64,000 nucleotides of DNA, taken from Lysinibacillus fusiformis. GTDB taxonomy: Bacteria > Bacillota > Bacilli > Bacillales_A > Planococcaceae. Below, in pieces: positions 7,277-16,263 of this stretch. The first letter of the stretch is position 1. The number at the start of each line of letters is the position of its first letter. A program made the translations under genes and the position numbers. The notes beneath the pieces are model-generated. The model was given only the letters and a program-made list of their open reading frames with translations, had not been told where the DNA came from and did not search any database. The stretch is from the NCBI RefSeq assembly GCF_016925635.1, contig NZ_CP070490.1:2672001-2736000 (forward strand), written 5' to 3'.

Positions 7277-10200
7277 ATGAATATTAGTCATTTTTCCATT
7301 AAAAGACCTGTCTTTACGATTGTTACTATGCTTTTTGTCATCATACTAGGTGGTGTCTCTTTATTAAAAATACCGATTACATTAATTCCAGAGTTAAATC
7401 CTCCTATTGGTGTGGTTGTCACCTCATATCCTGGGGCAAACCCGACGGAGGTAAATGAGAAGATAACGAAGCCATTAGAGGCTACACTTGCCACCTTACC
7501 TGGCATCAAGAAAATCCAATCAACCTCACAAGAAGGCTCCAATTTAATTGTGCTTGAGTTCAACTGGTCCACTAATATGGAAGTGGTCCAACTCGATATT
7601 TTACAGCGAATTGATATGACCCCACTGCCTCATGATGCTGGCAAGCCTAGTTTTCTAAAATTCGATCCGTCTCAATTTCCCATTATTCAGCTGTCTTTAC
7701 GTGCGGAAAATAATCAAGTAGATGTACGTTTATTAGCTGAGCACTTAGAGAAAGAGCTGCTACGAACAGAGGGTGTTGCCAGTGTGAATGTTTCTGGCAA
7801 ATTGATTGAAGAGATCCAAATAACATTAGACGAAGCAAAGTTAGTTGAAAAAGGCTTGACACAAACAGATGTGATGCAAATAGTTCAAGCGAATAATGTG
7901 TCGCTACCTGGTGAGCCTGTTTCAACAGATGATGGCAAAATGCTATCAACACGTATTGTGAGTACATTATCATCACCTGAAAGCATAGCCGATTTAATTG
8001 TTTCGGTGAACCCTTTAACGGGCGAATTGCTAACCGTTGGTGATCTTGCAACCGTCGAGAGGACAGAACAACAATCTCTTACAACAACACGTGCTAATGA
8101 GCATCCAGCAGTCCTTATGTCTGTTTTACAGGAATCTGGTGCAAATACGGCAGAGGTTTCGAAGGAGTTTCAGAAGGCCTTAGAGGCATTACTAAAAAAA
8201 GAACAGTATAAAGGAATCACAGCAGATATTCTTGTTGATCAAGGTAATTATGTAGATTTAGCAATTAGCAACATCGGCTCTTCCTTACTATTAGGTGGAT
8301 TATTTGCGATGTTCATCCTATTTGTTTTTTTACGTAGTGTAAAGAGTCCGATCATCATTGGTGTTGCCATTCCTTATTCGGTTATTGTGACATTTGTGTT
8401 GATGTTTTTTGCGAATTTTTCCCTCAATATTATGACATTAGGAGCTTTAGCACTTGGGATTGGTATGCTTGTGGATAATGCCATAGTCGTTATTGAGAAT
8501 ATAGAAAGACACTTAGGATTAGAAAAGGACCCCATTACTGCAGCAAAGGAAGGAACAAAGGAAGTAGCCCTTGCGATTACAGCCTCCACTTTAACAACAA
8601 TAGCAGTATTCATTCCTGTCATGTTCATCGAAGGATTGATTGGTCAAATTTTTACAGAGTTCGCCTTAACAATCTCGTTCAGCTTAATTGCATCTCTAGT
8701 AGTGGCGTTGACGGTCGTGCCGATGCTAGCAAGTCGACTTTTAAAAATGAAAAACAGTAATTTTTATGTAGAACGCAGTAAGTCCAAATTTTATCGGCAT
8801 TACAAAAATTCAATTGTCTGGGTATTAAAGCATCGAATGCTCATACTAATTTTCACAGTAGTTTGCTTTAGTCTATCTTTATTTGGGCTGACTCGAATAG
8901 GTACTGAGTTTTTACCGCCTACCGATGAGGGATTCACTTCTATAAGTGTCAATCTTGAAAAAGGTGTTGCTGTATCGGAAACAGAAAAGATTGTTAAGCA
9001 AATTGAGGAACGTTTGAAACAGGAAAAAGATGTGGATGTTTATGTTAGTTTAATTGGCGGTACACAACAATCTCAGGCACGTGGACAAACTAGCGCCAAC
9101 CAAGCTGAAATGTATGTAAAACTTGTGCCATTAGCAGAAAGGCAACGTTCCATTTTCGAATTTGTGGAAGAGCTAGAACAAGATATACAGGGAGAGCTTG
9201 GAGAGCAAGCAGAAATTACTTTTAATGTATCAACAGCTACAGGCTCGTCACCACACACCTTAACACTCCGCTTAACAGACTCCGATGAACAAAGGCTACA
9301 GCAGACTGTTAAGAAAGTGCAGCAGGAACTTCTAGCGATTCAGCAAGTCACAAATGTCTCTACAGATTTAGATAATACTGTTCAAGAGATTCAAATTGAG
9401 GTTAATCGAGAAAAAGCAAAAGACTACGGTTTTGTTCCAGCACAAATCGCTCAAACTGTGAATCAAATGACAAAAGGTCAATTAACGTCCCAATTAATTA
9501 CTGAGGACGGCGCAGTATTACCCGTTTATACAGGCTATGGACAGACATTTAATACTAGTATAGATGCGCTAAAAGCTATGCAGCTTCGTTCGCCAGCAGG
9601 CTTATTTGTTAAATTAGAGGAAGTCGCTACTGTATCTATACAAGAGGGTCCCGTATCCATTCGTCGTTCCGATCAAGCAGCAGCAGTGGCCTTTTTTGTA
9701 GATTATGAAACAAAGGAATCGTTGGGAGGAATTTCTGCAAAAGTAGATAAAGCCTTAGAACATGTCAATTTGCCACCTACCACTCAAGTTGTGTTCAGTG
9801 GGGATCGAGAGCTTTATGATAGTGCAATCGATGATATGCTATTAGCAGTGATGCTAGCAATCGTACTTGTTTATATTGTGATGGCGGCTCAATTTGAGTC
9901 ATTTAAATATCCATTTGTTATCATGTTTACTGTCCCATTAATGATCATTGGTGTGGCGATCGCTATGTTCGCAACACATACTTTAATTGGTGTGACCTCT
10001 GTTATTGGTATTTTAGTGCTTGTTGGAATTGTCGTGAATAACGGCATCGTACTTGTCGATTATATTAATCAGCAAAAGGCAATGGGTATGCCAGCTTATG
10101 AGGCAATTTTACTCGCTAGCCAAGATCGTCTACGTCCAATTTTAATGACAGCGTTAACGACTATTTTAGGGCTATTACCACTCGCACTTGGCATTGGAGA

Positions 10201-10330
10201 AGGAACAGAGATGAACCAACCAATGGGAATTGCTGTAATCGGAGGGCTTGTGACTTCAACATTACTAACGCTGTATATTGTACCGATTATCTACAGTTTA
10301 ATGGATAAAGAAACAAGAAAGATGCGCTAG
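7277..10330 (+). CDS. swrC: RND-family efflux transporter, SwrC/YerP (AcrB-like)
   Basis: A proton-driven RND transporter in the cytoplasmic membrane, 1017 residues, the full length of the family. It has the first transmembrane helix at residues 10-30, porter domains in two repeats, and membrane bundles around residues 330-490 and 850-1010. TM4 carries the proton-relay segment ALGIGMLVDNAIVVIENIERH, and the conserved AxxxRxRPI[LM]MTAL segment reads ASQDRLRPILMTALT. In B. subtilis the homologue SwrC exports surfactin and supports swarming. No membrane-fusion protein gene is adjacent, as expected for Gram-positive RND pumps. The next gene starts 19 bp downstream, so the two are probably cotranscribed. 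Confidence 0.9.
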   Translation: MNISHFSIKRPVFTIVTMLFVIILGGVSLLKIPITLIPELNPPIGVVVTSYPGANPTEVNEKITKPLEATLATLPGIKKIQSTSQEGSNLIVLEFNWSTNMEVVQLDILQRIDMTPLPHDAGKPSFLKFDPSQFPIIQLSLRAENNQVDVRLLAEHLEKELLRTEGVASVNVSGKLIEEIQITLDEAKLVEKGLTQTDVMQIVQANNVSLPGEPVSTDDGKMLSTRIVSTLSSPESIADLIVSVNPLTGELLTVGDLATVERTEQQSLTTTRANEHPAVLMSVLQESGANTAEVSKEFQKALEALLKKEQYKGITADILVDQGNYVDLAISNIGSSLLLGGLFAMFILFVFLRSVKSPIIIGVAIPYSVIVTFVLMFFANFSLNIMTLGALALGIGMLVDNAIVVIENIERHLGLEKDPITAAKEGTKEVALAITASTLTTIAVFIPVMFIEGLIGQIFTEFALTISFSLIASLVVALTVVPMLASRLLKMKNSNFYVERSKSKFYRHYKNSIVWVLKHRMLILIFTVVCFSLSLFGLTRIGTEFLPPTDEGFTSISVNLEKGVAVSETEKIVKQIEERLKQEKDVDVYVSLIGGTQQSQARGQTSANQAEMYVKLVPLAERQRSIFEFVEELEQDIQGELGEQAEITFNVSTATGSSPHTLTLRLTDSDEQRLQQTVKKVQQELLAIQQVTNVSTDLDNTVQEIQIEVNREKAKDYGFVPAQIAQTVNQMTKGQLTSQLITEDGAVLPVYTGYGQTFNTSIDALKAMQLRSPAGLFVKLEEVATVSIQEGPVSIRRSDQAAAVAFFVDYETKESLGGISAKVDKALEHVNLPPTTQVVFSGDRELYDSAIDDMLLAVMLAIVLVYIVMAAQFESFKYPFVIMFTVPLMIIGVAIAMFATHTLIGVTSVIGILVLVGIVVNNGIVLVDYINQQKAMGMPAYEAILLASQDRLRPILMTALTTILGLLPLALGIGEGTEMNQPMGIAVIGGLVTSTLLTLYIVPIIYSLMDKETRKMR

Positions 10331-10349
10331 ATTCAAGGGGGAAAGAAAG

Positions 10350-11435
10350 ATGAAGGTTCATTTTTTTACTGGTTTTCCTGGTTTCATTTCGAGTCAACTA
10401 ATTCGAGCATTATTCCAAAAGAAACAGACGCAACAAGTGATTGCAATCGTGTTGACAGGTGAAATCATCAAGGCACAAAAGGAAAAAAACAAACTGATAG
10501 AGGAGTTTCCTGACTGTTCGATTCGTATCGTGGAGGGCGATATTACACTACCAAATCTGGGATTAGACAATCAAACCCTCAAAGAAATTGTACCGCAAAT
10601 CGAAGTGCTTTGGCATTTAGCCGCAATCTATGATTTAGCTGTGCCACGTGATATTGCGTGGAAAGTAAATGTTCATGGGACAACAATGGTGAATGATTTT
10701 GCCCGCACCTTACCAAATTTACAACGCTATATGTATTTTAGTACTGCCTATGTGGCTGGTATACGAGAGGGACTACTGCGTGAAAATGAATTGATCCGAC
10801 CTAAAGCATTTAAAAACCACTATGAGGAAACAAAGTATGAGGCTGAGCTTCGAGTAGAGGATTTAAAATCAGAATTGCCACTGACGATTATTAGACCTGG
10901 AATTGTGCGGGGGCATTCCGAAACGGGTGAAACCATTAAATTTGATGGTCCCTATTTCTTTTTAAACTTAGTGGAACGTTTAAAGAGTTTACCTTTTATT
11001 CCGTATATTGGTCAATCTACATCGACGATTAATGTAGTGCCAGTCGACTATATTTTAAATGCCTCTACTTTTCTGGTAAACGAGCAGGGTGCAGAAGGGA
11101 AGACACTTCATTTAACTGATCCAAATCCTCACCCTGTACAGGAAGTATACCGTACAATGGTGAAACTAGTTACGAACTCTTATCCAAAAGGACGTTTACC
11201 ATTTATATTGGCGAAACTATCATTACAGCTTCCGTTTATTCGAAAAAAATTAGGTGTCGAACAAGAAACATTAGATTATTTAACATGGAATGCCACATTT
11301 GATACGACTGAAGCACATCATATTTTACAAAAGGGCGGTATTACATGCCCCGATTTTATACAGACGATGCCAAGAATGATTGAGTTTTATTTAGCACATA
11401 AAGAAGATAAGAGCTATCAAATTCAGATTAAGTAA
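10350..11435 (+). CDS. Extended SDR / thioester-reductase-like NAD(P)-dependent oxidoreductase
   Basis: A 361-residue Rossmann-fold protein of the extended short-chain dehydrogenase type, close to the NAD_binding_4 (male-sterility/thioester reductase-like) group. The cofactor loop is TGFPGFISSQLI. LWHLAAIYDLAVP, FSTAYVAGIREG and the catalytic YxxxK pair in HYEETKYEAE follow, then IIRPGIVRGHSETGE. The C-terminal third is a substrate-binding cap. A GGGGGAAAG site precedes ATG 10350. It follows swrC by 19 bp without a terminator and probably shares its promoter, which raises the possibility of a link to lipopeptide or fatty-acyl substrates. The substrate is not known. Confidence 0.75.
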   Translation: MKVHFFTGFPGFISSQLIRALFQKKQTQQVIAIVLTGEIIKAQKEKNKLIEEFPDCSIRIVEGDITLPNLGLDNQTLKEIVPQIEVLWHLAAIYDLAVPRDIAWKVNVHGTTMVNDFARTLPNLQRYMYFSTAYVAGIREGLLRENELIRPKAFKNHYEETKYEAELRVEDLKSELPLTIIRPGIVRGHSETGETIKFDGPYFFLNLVERLKSLPFIPYIGQSTSTINVVPVDYILNASTFLVNEQGAEGKTLHLTDPNPHPVQEVYRTMVKLVTNSYPKGRLPFILAKLSLQLPFIRKKLGVEQETLDYLTWNATFDTTEAHHILQKGGITCPDFIQTMPRMIEFYLAHKEDKSYQIQIK

Positions 11436-11456
11436 AGAAAAAACATATAGATATTT

Positions 11457-11485
11457 TTGTCAGCTGTAAATGATAGTGCTATAAT
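11457..11485 (+). promoter_or_regulatory. Sigma-A promoter of the manganese riboswitch-terC unit
   Basis: TTGTCA (11457-11462), a 17-bp spacer and a perfect TATAAT (11480-11485) place transcription start about 25 bases before the riboswitch. Confidence 0.75.
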
Positions 11486-11511
11486 ATTTGAAAGAAGATA
11501 CCTTCGACAAT

Positions 11512-11703
11512 TTGTCAAAGGGGAGTAGCTAACAGGCAATTAACTTTACCTGGTTTCACATTCGTCAAGACATGGTACTTACCATCGGGTGTGATAGTGA
11601 ATGGCTCTATACGTATGACGTGTAGATTAATGTACCTTAAAGAAATAGGGTATGAATTTACTTAGCGAGACCTTTGCCTGAATTAGGGCAGGGGTTTTTT
11701 TCT
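11512..11703 (+). ncRNA. yybP-ykoY manganese riboswitch
   Basis: The leader holds the conserved blocks of this class: TCAAAGGGGAGTAGC at the 5' side and GCGAGACCTTTGCC at the 3' side. The CAAAGG of P1 (about 11515-11520) pairs with CCTTTG at 11671-11676. The same CCTTTGCC also forms the left arm of the following terminator with GGGCAGGGG, so the aptamer and terminator exclude each other. In this family manganese stabilises the aptamer and turns expression on. It lies directly upstream of a TerC-family exporter, the classic arrangement. Confidence 0.93.
11671..11703 (+). terminator. Riboswitch expression-platform terminator
   Basis: CCTTTGCC pairs with GGGCAGGGG (some G-U pairs), followed by a long T run. 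Its left arm is shared with aptamer stem P1. Confidence 0.85.
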
Positions 11704-11761
11704 TTTTGTAATTGGATGAAATGGTCATAGTGGGTATATAGAGCTTAGAGGAGGCACTAGA

Positions 11762-12517
11762 ATGGAAGCAATTTTATTACAATATGGCTGGGTATTAATT
11801 GTCCTAGTTGTATTAGAGGGATTACTTGCAGCTGATAACGCGGTAGTAATGGCTGTTATGGTCAAGCATTTACCACAAGAGCAGCAAAAAAAGGCGTTAT
11901 TTTATGGACTATTTGGGGCACTGATTTTCCGATTCTCCGCGCTGTTTGTTATTACGGTATTGGTAAATTATTGGCAAATACAAGCGGTCGGTGCTGCTTA
12001 TCTATTGTTTATGTCTGCGAAAAATATATATGATTTGCGTAAACATAAGGATGAAGAAGAAGAACAAACTGAAAAAGCTGGAAAAAAGGGTTCTGGTTTC
12101 TGGTTAACCGTCCTAAAGGTAGAAGCGGCAGATATTGCTTTTGCTATTGATTCGATGCTTGCAGCCGTTGCAATTGCTGTAACTTTGCCACACTTAGGCG
12201 GATTTGATATTGGCGGTATCAATGGCGGGCAGTTTATTGTGATGCTCCTTGGTGGATTTATCGGCGTTATTATGATGCGTTTTGCAGCACAATGGTTTGT
12301 AAAAATATTAAATGATTATCCTTCACTTGAAACAGCGGCATTTCTAATCGTTGGCTGGGTAGGTGTGAAGCTGGTTGTCTTAACATTGGCTCATGAAAAG
12401 GTAGGGATATTACCTAAGGAATTTCCACATTCCACTGCATGGGAGTTAACCTTCTGGATTGTCCTAGTAGGTATTGCATTTGCAGGCTATTTAGTCGGTG
12501 TTCGAAATAAAAAATAA
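11762..12517 (+). CDS. ykoY: TerC-family manganese exporter, YkoY (MeeY)-like
   Basis: An integral membrane protein of 251 residues with about seven helices. The two TerC metal-site motifs are present: EGLLAADNAVV in the first helix and EAADIAFAIDS in the middle, each with acidic residues in the membrane. An acidic and lysine-rich loop (about residues 92-110) separates the two halves. In B. subtilis the TerC proteins YkoY and YceF export Mn2+ and supply it to secreted enzymes; control by a manganese riboswitch here supports the same role. AGAGGAGG precedes ATG 11762. The unit ends at a terminator just after the gene. Confidence 0.88.
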   Translation: MEAILLQYGWVLIVLVVLEGLLAADNAVVMAVMVKHLPQEQQKKALFYGLFGALIFRFSALFVITVLVNYWQIQAVGAAYLLFMSAKNIYDLRKHKDEEEEQTEKAGKKGSGFWLTVLKVEAADIAFAIDSMLAAVAIAVTLPHLGGFDIGGINGGQFIVMLLGGFIGVIMMRFAAQWFVKILNDYPSLETAAFLIVGWVGVKLVVLTLAHEKVGILPKEFPHSTAWELTFWIVLVGIAFAGYLVGVRNKK

Positions 12518-12529
12518 GTACATGAACGT

Positions 12530-12567
12530 TAGGGGAATAGTTATCACTATTCCTCTTTCTTTTTTTA
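12530..12567 (+). terminator. Terminator after the terC-family gene
   Basis: AGGGGAATAGT and ACTATTCCTCT pair around TATC, followed by a T-rich tail. Confidence 0.8.
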
Positions 12568-12583
12568 TGTATTTTTTCTATAC

Positions 12584-12589
12584 TATAAT
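12584..12589 (+). promoter_or_regulatory. -10 element upstream of the ktrD-like gene
   Basis: A perfect TATAAT lies 40 bp before the start. The matching -35 region is only T-rich, so the promoter call is partial. Confidence 0.35.
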
Positions 12590-12628
12590 CTATCTAGTTG
12601 GGCATCATATGTGGGAGGAGTTGTTAAA

Positions 12629-13984
12629 GTGCCTTGGAAAAAATCATCAAATAAACTAGTCACACCATTTCAGGTACTTGTTTCTTATTATTTTATAGCG
12701 ATAGCGATTTCCTTCCTGTTATTACGGCTTCCAGGCGTTCATCAAGAAGGTGTAAAAGTTTCTTTTTTAGATAGTTTGTTTACGGCAGTCAGTGCAGTAA
12801 GTGTCACGGGGTTAACGACGATTAATATTTCGGAAACTTATACGACCTTTGGGCTTATAATGATTCTTGTTATTTTACAGTTAGGCGCCATTGGTATTAT
12901 GTCACTTGGTACCTTTGTGTGGTTGCTAGTTGGGAAAAAAATTGGCATGCGTGAGCGCCAGTTAATCATGATAGATCATAACCAGTACAGTGTCTCTGGT
13001 GTTGTTAAATTAATCCGCGAAATTTTAAAAATTTTATTTGGCATTGAATTAGCAGGTACGATTATTTTAACGCTACATTTTACCAATTACTTTGATACAT
13101 TAGAAGAAGCCTTTTTACATGGAATTTTTGCTTCTATTTCTGCTACAACAAATGGTGGTTTCGATATTACGGGAATGAGCTTACTGCCATTCCATGATGA
13201 TTATTTTGTACAAATGGTTACCATGGTACTGATCGTATTAGGAGCTATCGGCTTTCCAGTATTAATTGAATTGAAGACTTTCTTACTTAATCGACGCGAG
13301 AATTTTCGTTTTAGTTTGTTTACTAAAATTACTACTTCAACATACGCCATTTTATTTATAGTTGGTGCGCTTGTCATTTTACTCCTTGAATCTTTCCATT
13401 CTTTTAAGGAAATGTCTTGGCATGAAGCACTATTTTCAGCGATGTTCCATTCCGTATCAACAAGATCAGCTGGATTGACAACTTATGATGTCACGACATT
13501 TAGCGAAGCAACCGATATATTTATGAGCTTCCTGATGTTCATCGGTTCTTCACCAAGTTCAGTTGGTGGAGGGATTCGTACCACAACTTTTGCCTTGGCC
13601 ATTTTATTCTTAATTACCTTTGCTAGGGGAAGAGAGGATATTCAAGTATTTGGTCGAGAAATTCATTTAATTGATGTTTTCCGGTCATTTGTCGTTATTT
13701 TATTAGCCTTTTTCATGGTGTTAGTTGCAACCCTTATCTTGCTTATAACAGAGCCACAAGCATCCCTTATTCAGATTATTTTTGAAATCACATCAGCGTT
13801 CGGTACATGTGGGATGTCGTTAGGAATAACATCCGATTTATCAGTGATTGGTAAAATCATTATCATTATTTTAATGTTTATTGGTCGAGTTGGATTAATT
13901 TCATTCCTTTACACACTTGGGGGTGGAGGAAGAGGTAAAAAATCAGGCTTCCACTATCCAAAAGAAAGAGTAATTATAGGGTAA
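12629..13984 (+). CDS. ktrD: Potassium uptake channel subunit, KtrD/KtrB type
   Basis: The membrane pore of a Ktr potassium system, 451 residues, built from four M1-P-M2 repeats. Each repeat shows its selectivity filter: SVTGLTT, TTNGGFD, STRSAGL and GTCGMSLG. The glycine-rich intramembrane gate region GSSPSSVGGGIRTTT is present. The start is taken as GTG 12629, which fits GGGAGGAG at 12613-12620; an in-frame GTG at 12611 lies before that site. No ktrA/ktrC gene is adjacent, but a matching RCK subunit lies at 61268 in this window. This resembles the unlinked B. subtilis ktrC and ktrD. KtrB versus KtrD naming is not settled by sequence alone. Confidence 0.88.
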   Translation: MPWKKSSNKLVTPFQVLVSYYFIAIAISFLLLRLPGVHQEGVKVSFLDSLFTAVSAVSVTGLTTINISETYTTFGLIMILVILQLGAIGIMSLGTFVWLLVGKKIGMRERQLIMIDHNQYSVSGVVKLIREILKILFGIELAGTIILTLHFTNYFDTLEEAFLHGIFASISATTNGGFDITGMSLLPFHDDYFVQMVTMVLIVLGAIGFPVLIELKTFLLNRRENFRFSLFTKITTSTYAILFIVGALVILLLESFHSFKEMSWHEALFSAMFHSVSTRSAGLTTYDVTTFSEATDIFMSFLMFIGSSPSSVGGGIRTTTFALAILFLITFARGREDIQVFGREIHLIDVFRSFVVILLAFFMVLVATLILLITEPQASLIQIIFEITSAFGTCGMSLGITSDLSVIGKIIIIILMFIGRVGLISFLYTLGGGGRGKKSGFHYPKERVIIG

Positions 13985-14281
13985 ATCTTAAGGAGTATAT
14001 GATGCTTAATAGGTAATCATCCCATCGTATACTCCATAAAAAGTATAAAAACATGAAGTTGTCATAAAATATTCAAAAAATTTAAAATTATTTTTCCTGA
14101 TTGAACAATTCATTTTTTGGGTATTTTTACAAAGTTTTAACAGTTTTTGTTTAAGTAATTTAGCCTATATTGATAAGGCTAGCTATGAATACTTAACTAA
14201 CGGAACGAATGATATGGAGAAAGAACAAATTTTACAGTCTTTATTGTTACTTTGAGGATTTAAGAATGTTTTAAGTAAGAA
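13985..14281. other. Intergenic region with one long hairpin and no supported gene
   Basis: About 300 AT-rich bases separate the convergent ktrD-like and radical SAM genes. GGAGTATATGATG (from about 13992) pairs with CATCGTATACTCC (ending about 14037), but no T run follows. A weak promoter-like TATATT lies near 14168, and a downstream hairpin could end a transcript of about 140 nt. I see no ORF with a ribosome binding site. Confidence 0.35.
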
Positions 14282-14323
14282 AAAAAGCTAGTCCTGATAA
14301 TTATTACAGGACTAGCTTTTCTT
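14282..14323. terminator. Bidirectional terminator
   Basis: AAAAGCTAGTCCTG and CAGGACTAGCTTTT form a near-perfect stem with A and T tracts on either side. It serves the minus-strand radical SAM gene and any plus-strand transcript. Confidence 0.85.
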
Positions 14324-14324
14324 A

Positions 14325-16064
14325 TTATTTAGAGTAGATTGTTGCAAAATAGGGCGCTTGACCATGACGGAAATAGGTTAACAGATAGCCATTTTTTGGT
14401 ACAATTTTGCCATTTATGAAATCTTGATAGTCAAGAGAGTGGGGGATGATCAAGGTATGCTTAAACAACTCTTTTTCAGATAACTTAAAGTTAGCAAATT
14501 CCTCACCAGCGATAGCTGGATTTTCTCGTAAGGCATGATAAAGGGCCTTTTGTTGGTCTTCTGTTGGACGTTCATTCCACCATAGCTTCCGTGGTTGGAA
14601 CTGCTGAGCCATTAAATAATCAAGCTGCATTAAACTCTGGACAATGTTTAAATTCACATCTTCAATAGTTTCTAAAAACATTAATAAACGGCGGAATAAA
14701 TCTTCCAGCTGATGGCCAATACGAGACCAGCCTTTTGTTTCCCAATACGTCCCAAAATTCTGGAAGAAATCAAATGGTGTATCAAAGACCTCTGTCACTA
14801 AGTATTCAATCGTATGATCCATACGGTGATCATTCCAATACTTCTCAAGAACATCCTCAGCATGTTTAATGCGAACGATATCATCAAATGTTAGAACATT
14901 ATTTGAAAAGATTTCGTAAGGAGATAGATCCACATAGGTATAGCCAAACTTTTCAGCTTCTAAACGAAGACCAGTACCGCGTAAAAGCTTTAAAAATCCA
15001 AGCTGCAATTCCTCTGGCCGCATTGCAAAAACATCATTAAATGTTTGACGGAAGCTTGCATAATCTTCCTCTGGCAATCCAGCAATTAAATCTAAATGTT
15101 GATCTATTTTTCCGCCATCTTTCACCATTGTTACTGTTCGCTTTAGTTTTTCAAAGTTTTGACGACGTTTCACAAGAGTATTTGTTAAATCGTTCGTCGA
15201 TTGAACACCTATTTCGAAACGGAACAAACCTTTTGGTGCATTGTCATTTAAGAATTGAATTACTTCAGGACGCATAATATCGGCCGTGATTTCAAATTGG
15301 AACACAACGCCAGGTTTGTGTTCATCAATTAAAAATTGGAACATTTCCATAGCATAGCTACGGCTGATATTGAAGGTACGATCCACGAATTTAATTGTTC
15401 GAGCTCCGTTATCCATTAAGAAACGAATATCCTCTTTTATTTTTTCACGGTTGAAGTATCGGACGCCCACTTCAATAGAAGATAAACAAAATTGGCAGCT
15501 AAATGGGCAGCCTCGACTTGTTTCAATATATTGAATTCGTTTACCTAGATAGGGAAGATCCTCCTCGAAACGAAAAGGACTTGGTAATTCACGCAAATCA
15601 ATTTTAGGTGGCATAGCGTGAATCTTGACTTTCTCGCCCTCTAAATAACAAATACCAGGAACATCTTCCAGTAATATGTCACCATTAAAGTAGCGCAGTA
15701 ATTGTTTAAATGAAGTTTCTCCTTCACCCATCACAATGAAGTCTACCTCAGGTATTCGACGTAACCAATGGTGAGAATCATAAGAAACCTCAGGCCCTCC
15801 GAGCAAAATTTTAACATTTGGACAGACCGTTTTTAACATTTTAATAACGTGAATCGTTTCTTCGATGTTCCAAATATAGCAACTAAATCCAACAATATCA
15901 GGTTTTTTTTGGAATAAATCTGATACAATATTAAAAGCAGGATCTTTAATAGTATACTCTGCTATAATTGGGTTAAACTCCGGTAAAGCTGCGCCTTTTA
16001 AATAGCGCAATGCTAAATTTGTGTGAATATACTTTGCATTTAAAGTAGTTAAAATAGTATTCAT
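14325..16064 (-). CDS. B12-binding domain radical SAM protein with DUF4080-type C-terminus
   Basis: A 579-residue protein with an N-terminal cobalamin-binding-like Rossmann domain (about residues 1-140, including DIVGFSCYIWN, ILLGGPEVSYD and FIVMGEGE). A radical SAM barrel follows with the [4Fe-4S] motif SRGCPFSCQFC (CxxxCxxC, near residue 193). The C-terminal 200 residues match the helical extension seen in this class. Members are often annotated as B12-binding radical SAM proteins of unknown reaction; methylthiotransfer or methylation are possible but unproven. GGAAG precedes ATG 16064. The gene stands alone between convergent and divergent neighbours. Confidence 0.82.
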   Translation of the reverse strand: MNTILTTLNAKYIHTNLALRYLKGAALPEFNPIIAEYTIKDPAFNIVSDLFQKKPDIVGFSCYIWNIEETIHVIKMLKTVCPNVKILLGGPEVSYDSHHWLRRIPEVDFIVMGEGETSFKQLLRYFNGDILLEDVPGICYLEGEKVKIHAMPPKIDLRELPSPFRFEEDLPYLGKRIQYIETSRGCPFSCQFCLSSIEVGVRYFNREKIKEDIRFLMDNGARTIKFVDRTFNISRSYAMEMFQFLIDEHKPGVVFQFEITADIMRPEVIQFLNDNAPKGLFRFEIGVQSTNDLTNTLVKRRQNFEKLKRTVTMVKDGGKIDQHLDLIAGLPEEDYASFRQTFNDVFAMRPEELQLGFLKLLRGTGLRLEAEKFGYTYVDLSPYEIFSNNVLTFDDIVRIKHAEDVLEKYWNDHRMDHTIEYLVTEVFDTPFDFFQNFGTYWETKGWSRIGHQLEDLFRRLLMFLETIEDVNLNIVQSLMQLDYLMAQQFQPRKLWWNERPTEDQQKALYHALRENPAIAGEEFANFKLSEKELFKHTLIIPHSLDYQDFINGKIVPKNGYLLTYFRHGQAPYFATIYSK

Positions 16065-16263
16065 GCAATAATCTTCCTTTCAACATCCTATTGTAGCAGT
16101 CAAGTATCTGACATACAATATAATTCTTTTTACCTATTTATTTTGTGAACGGTTCGTGAAATAATTTAAAATACTTAAATTTACTAAATTTTGTAATAAT
16201 AGAATCGTGCGGTCATAAAGTATAGTAAAGACTCAAAATTCGATTTAGAGGTTTTTTACTCTT

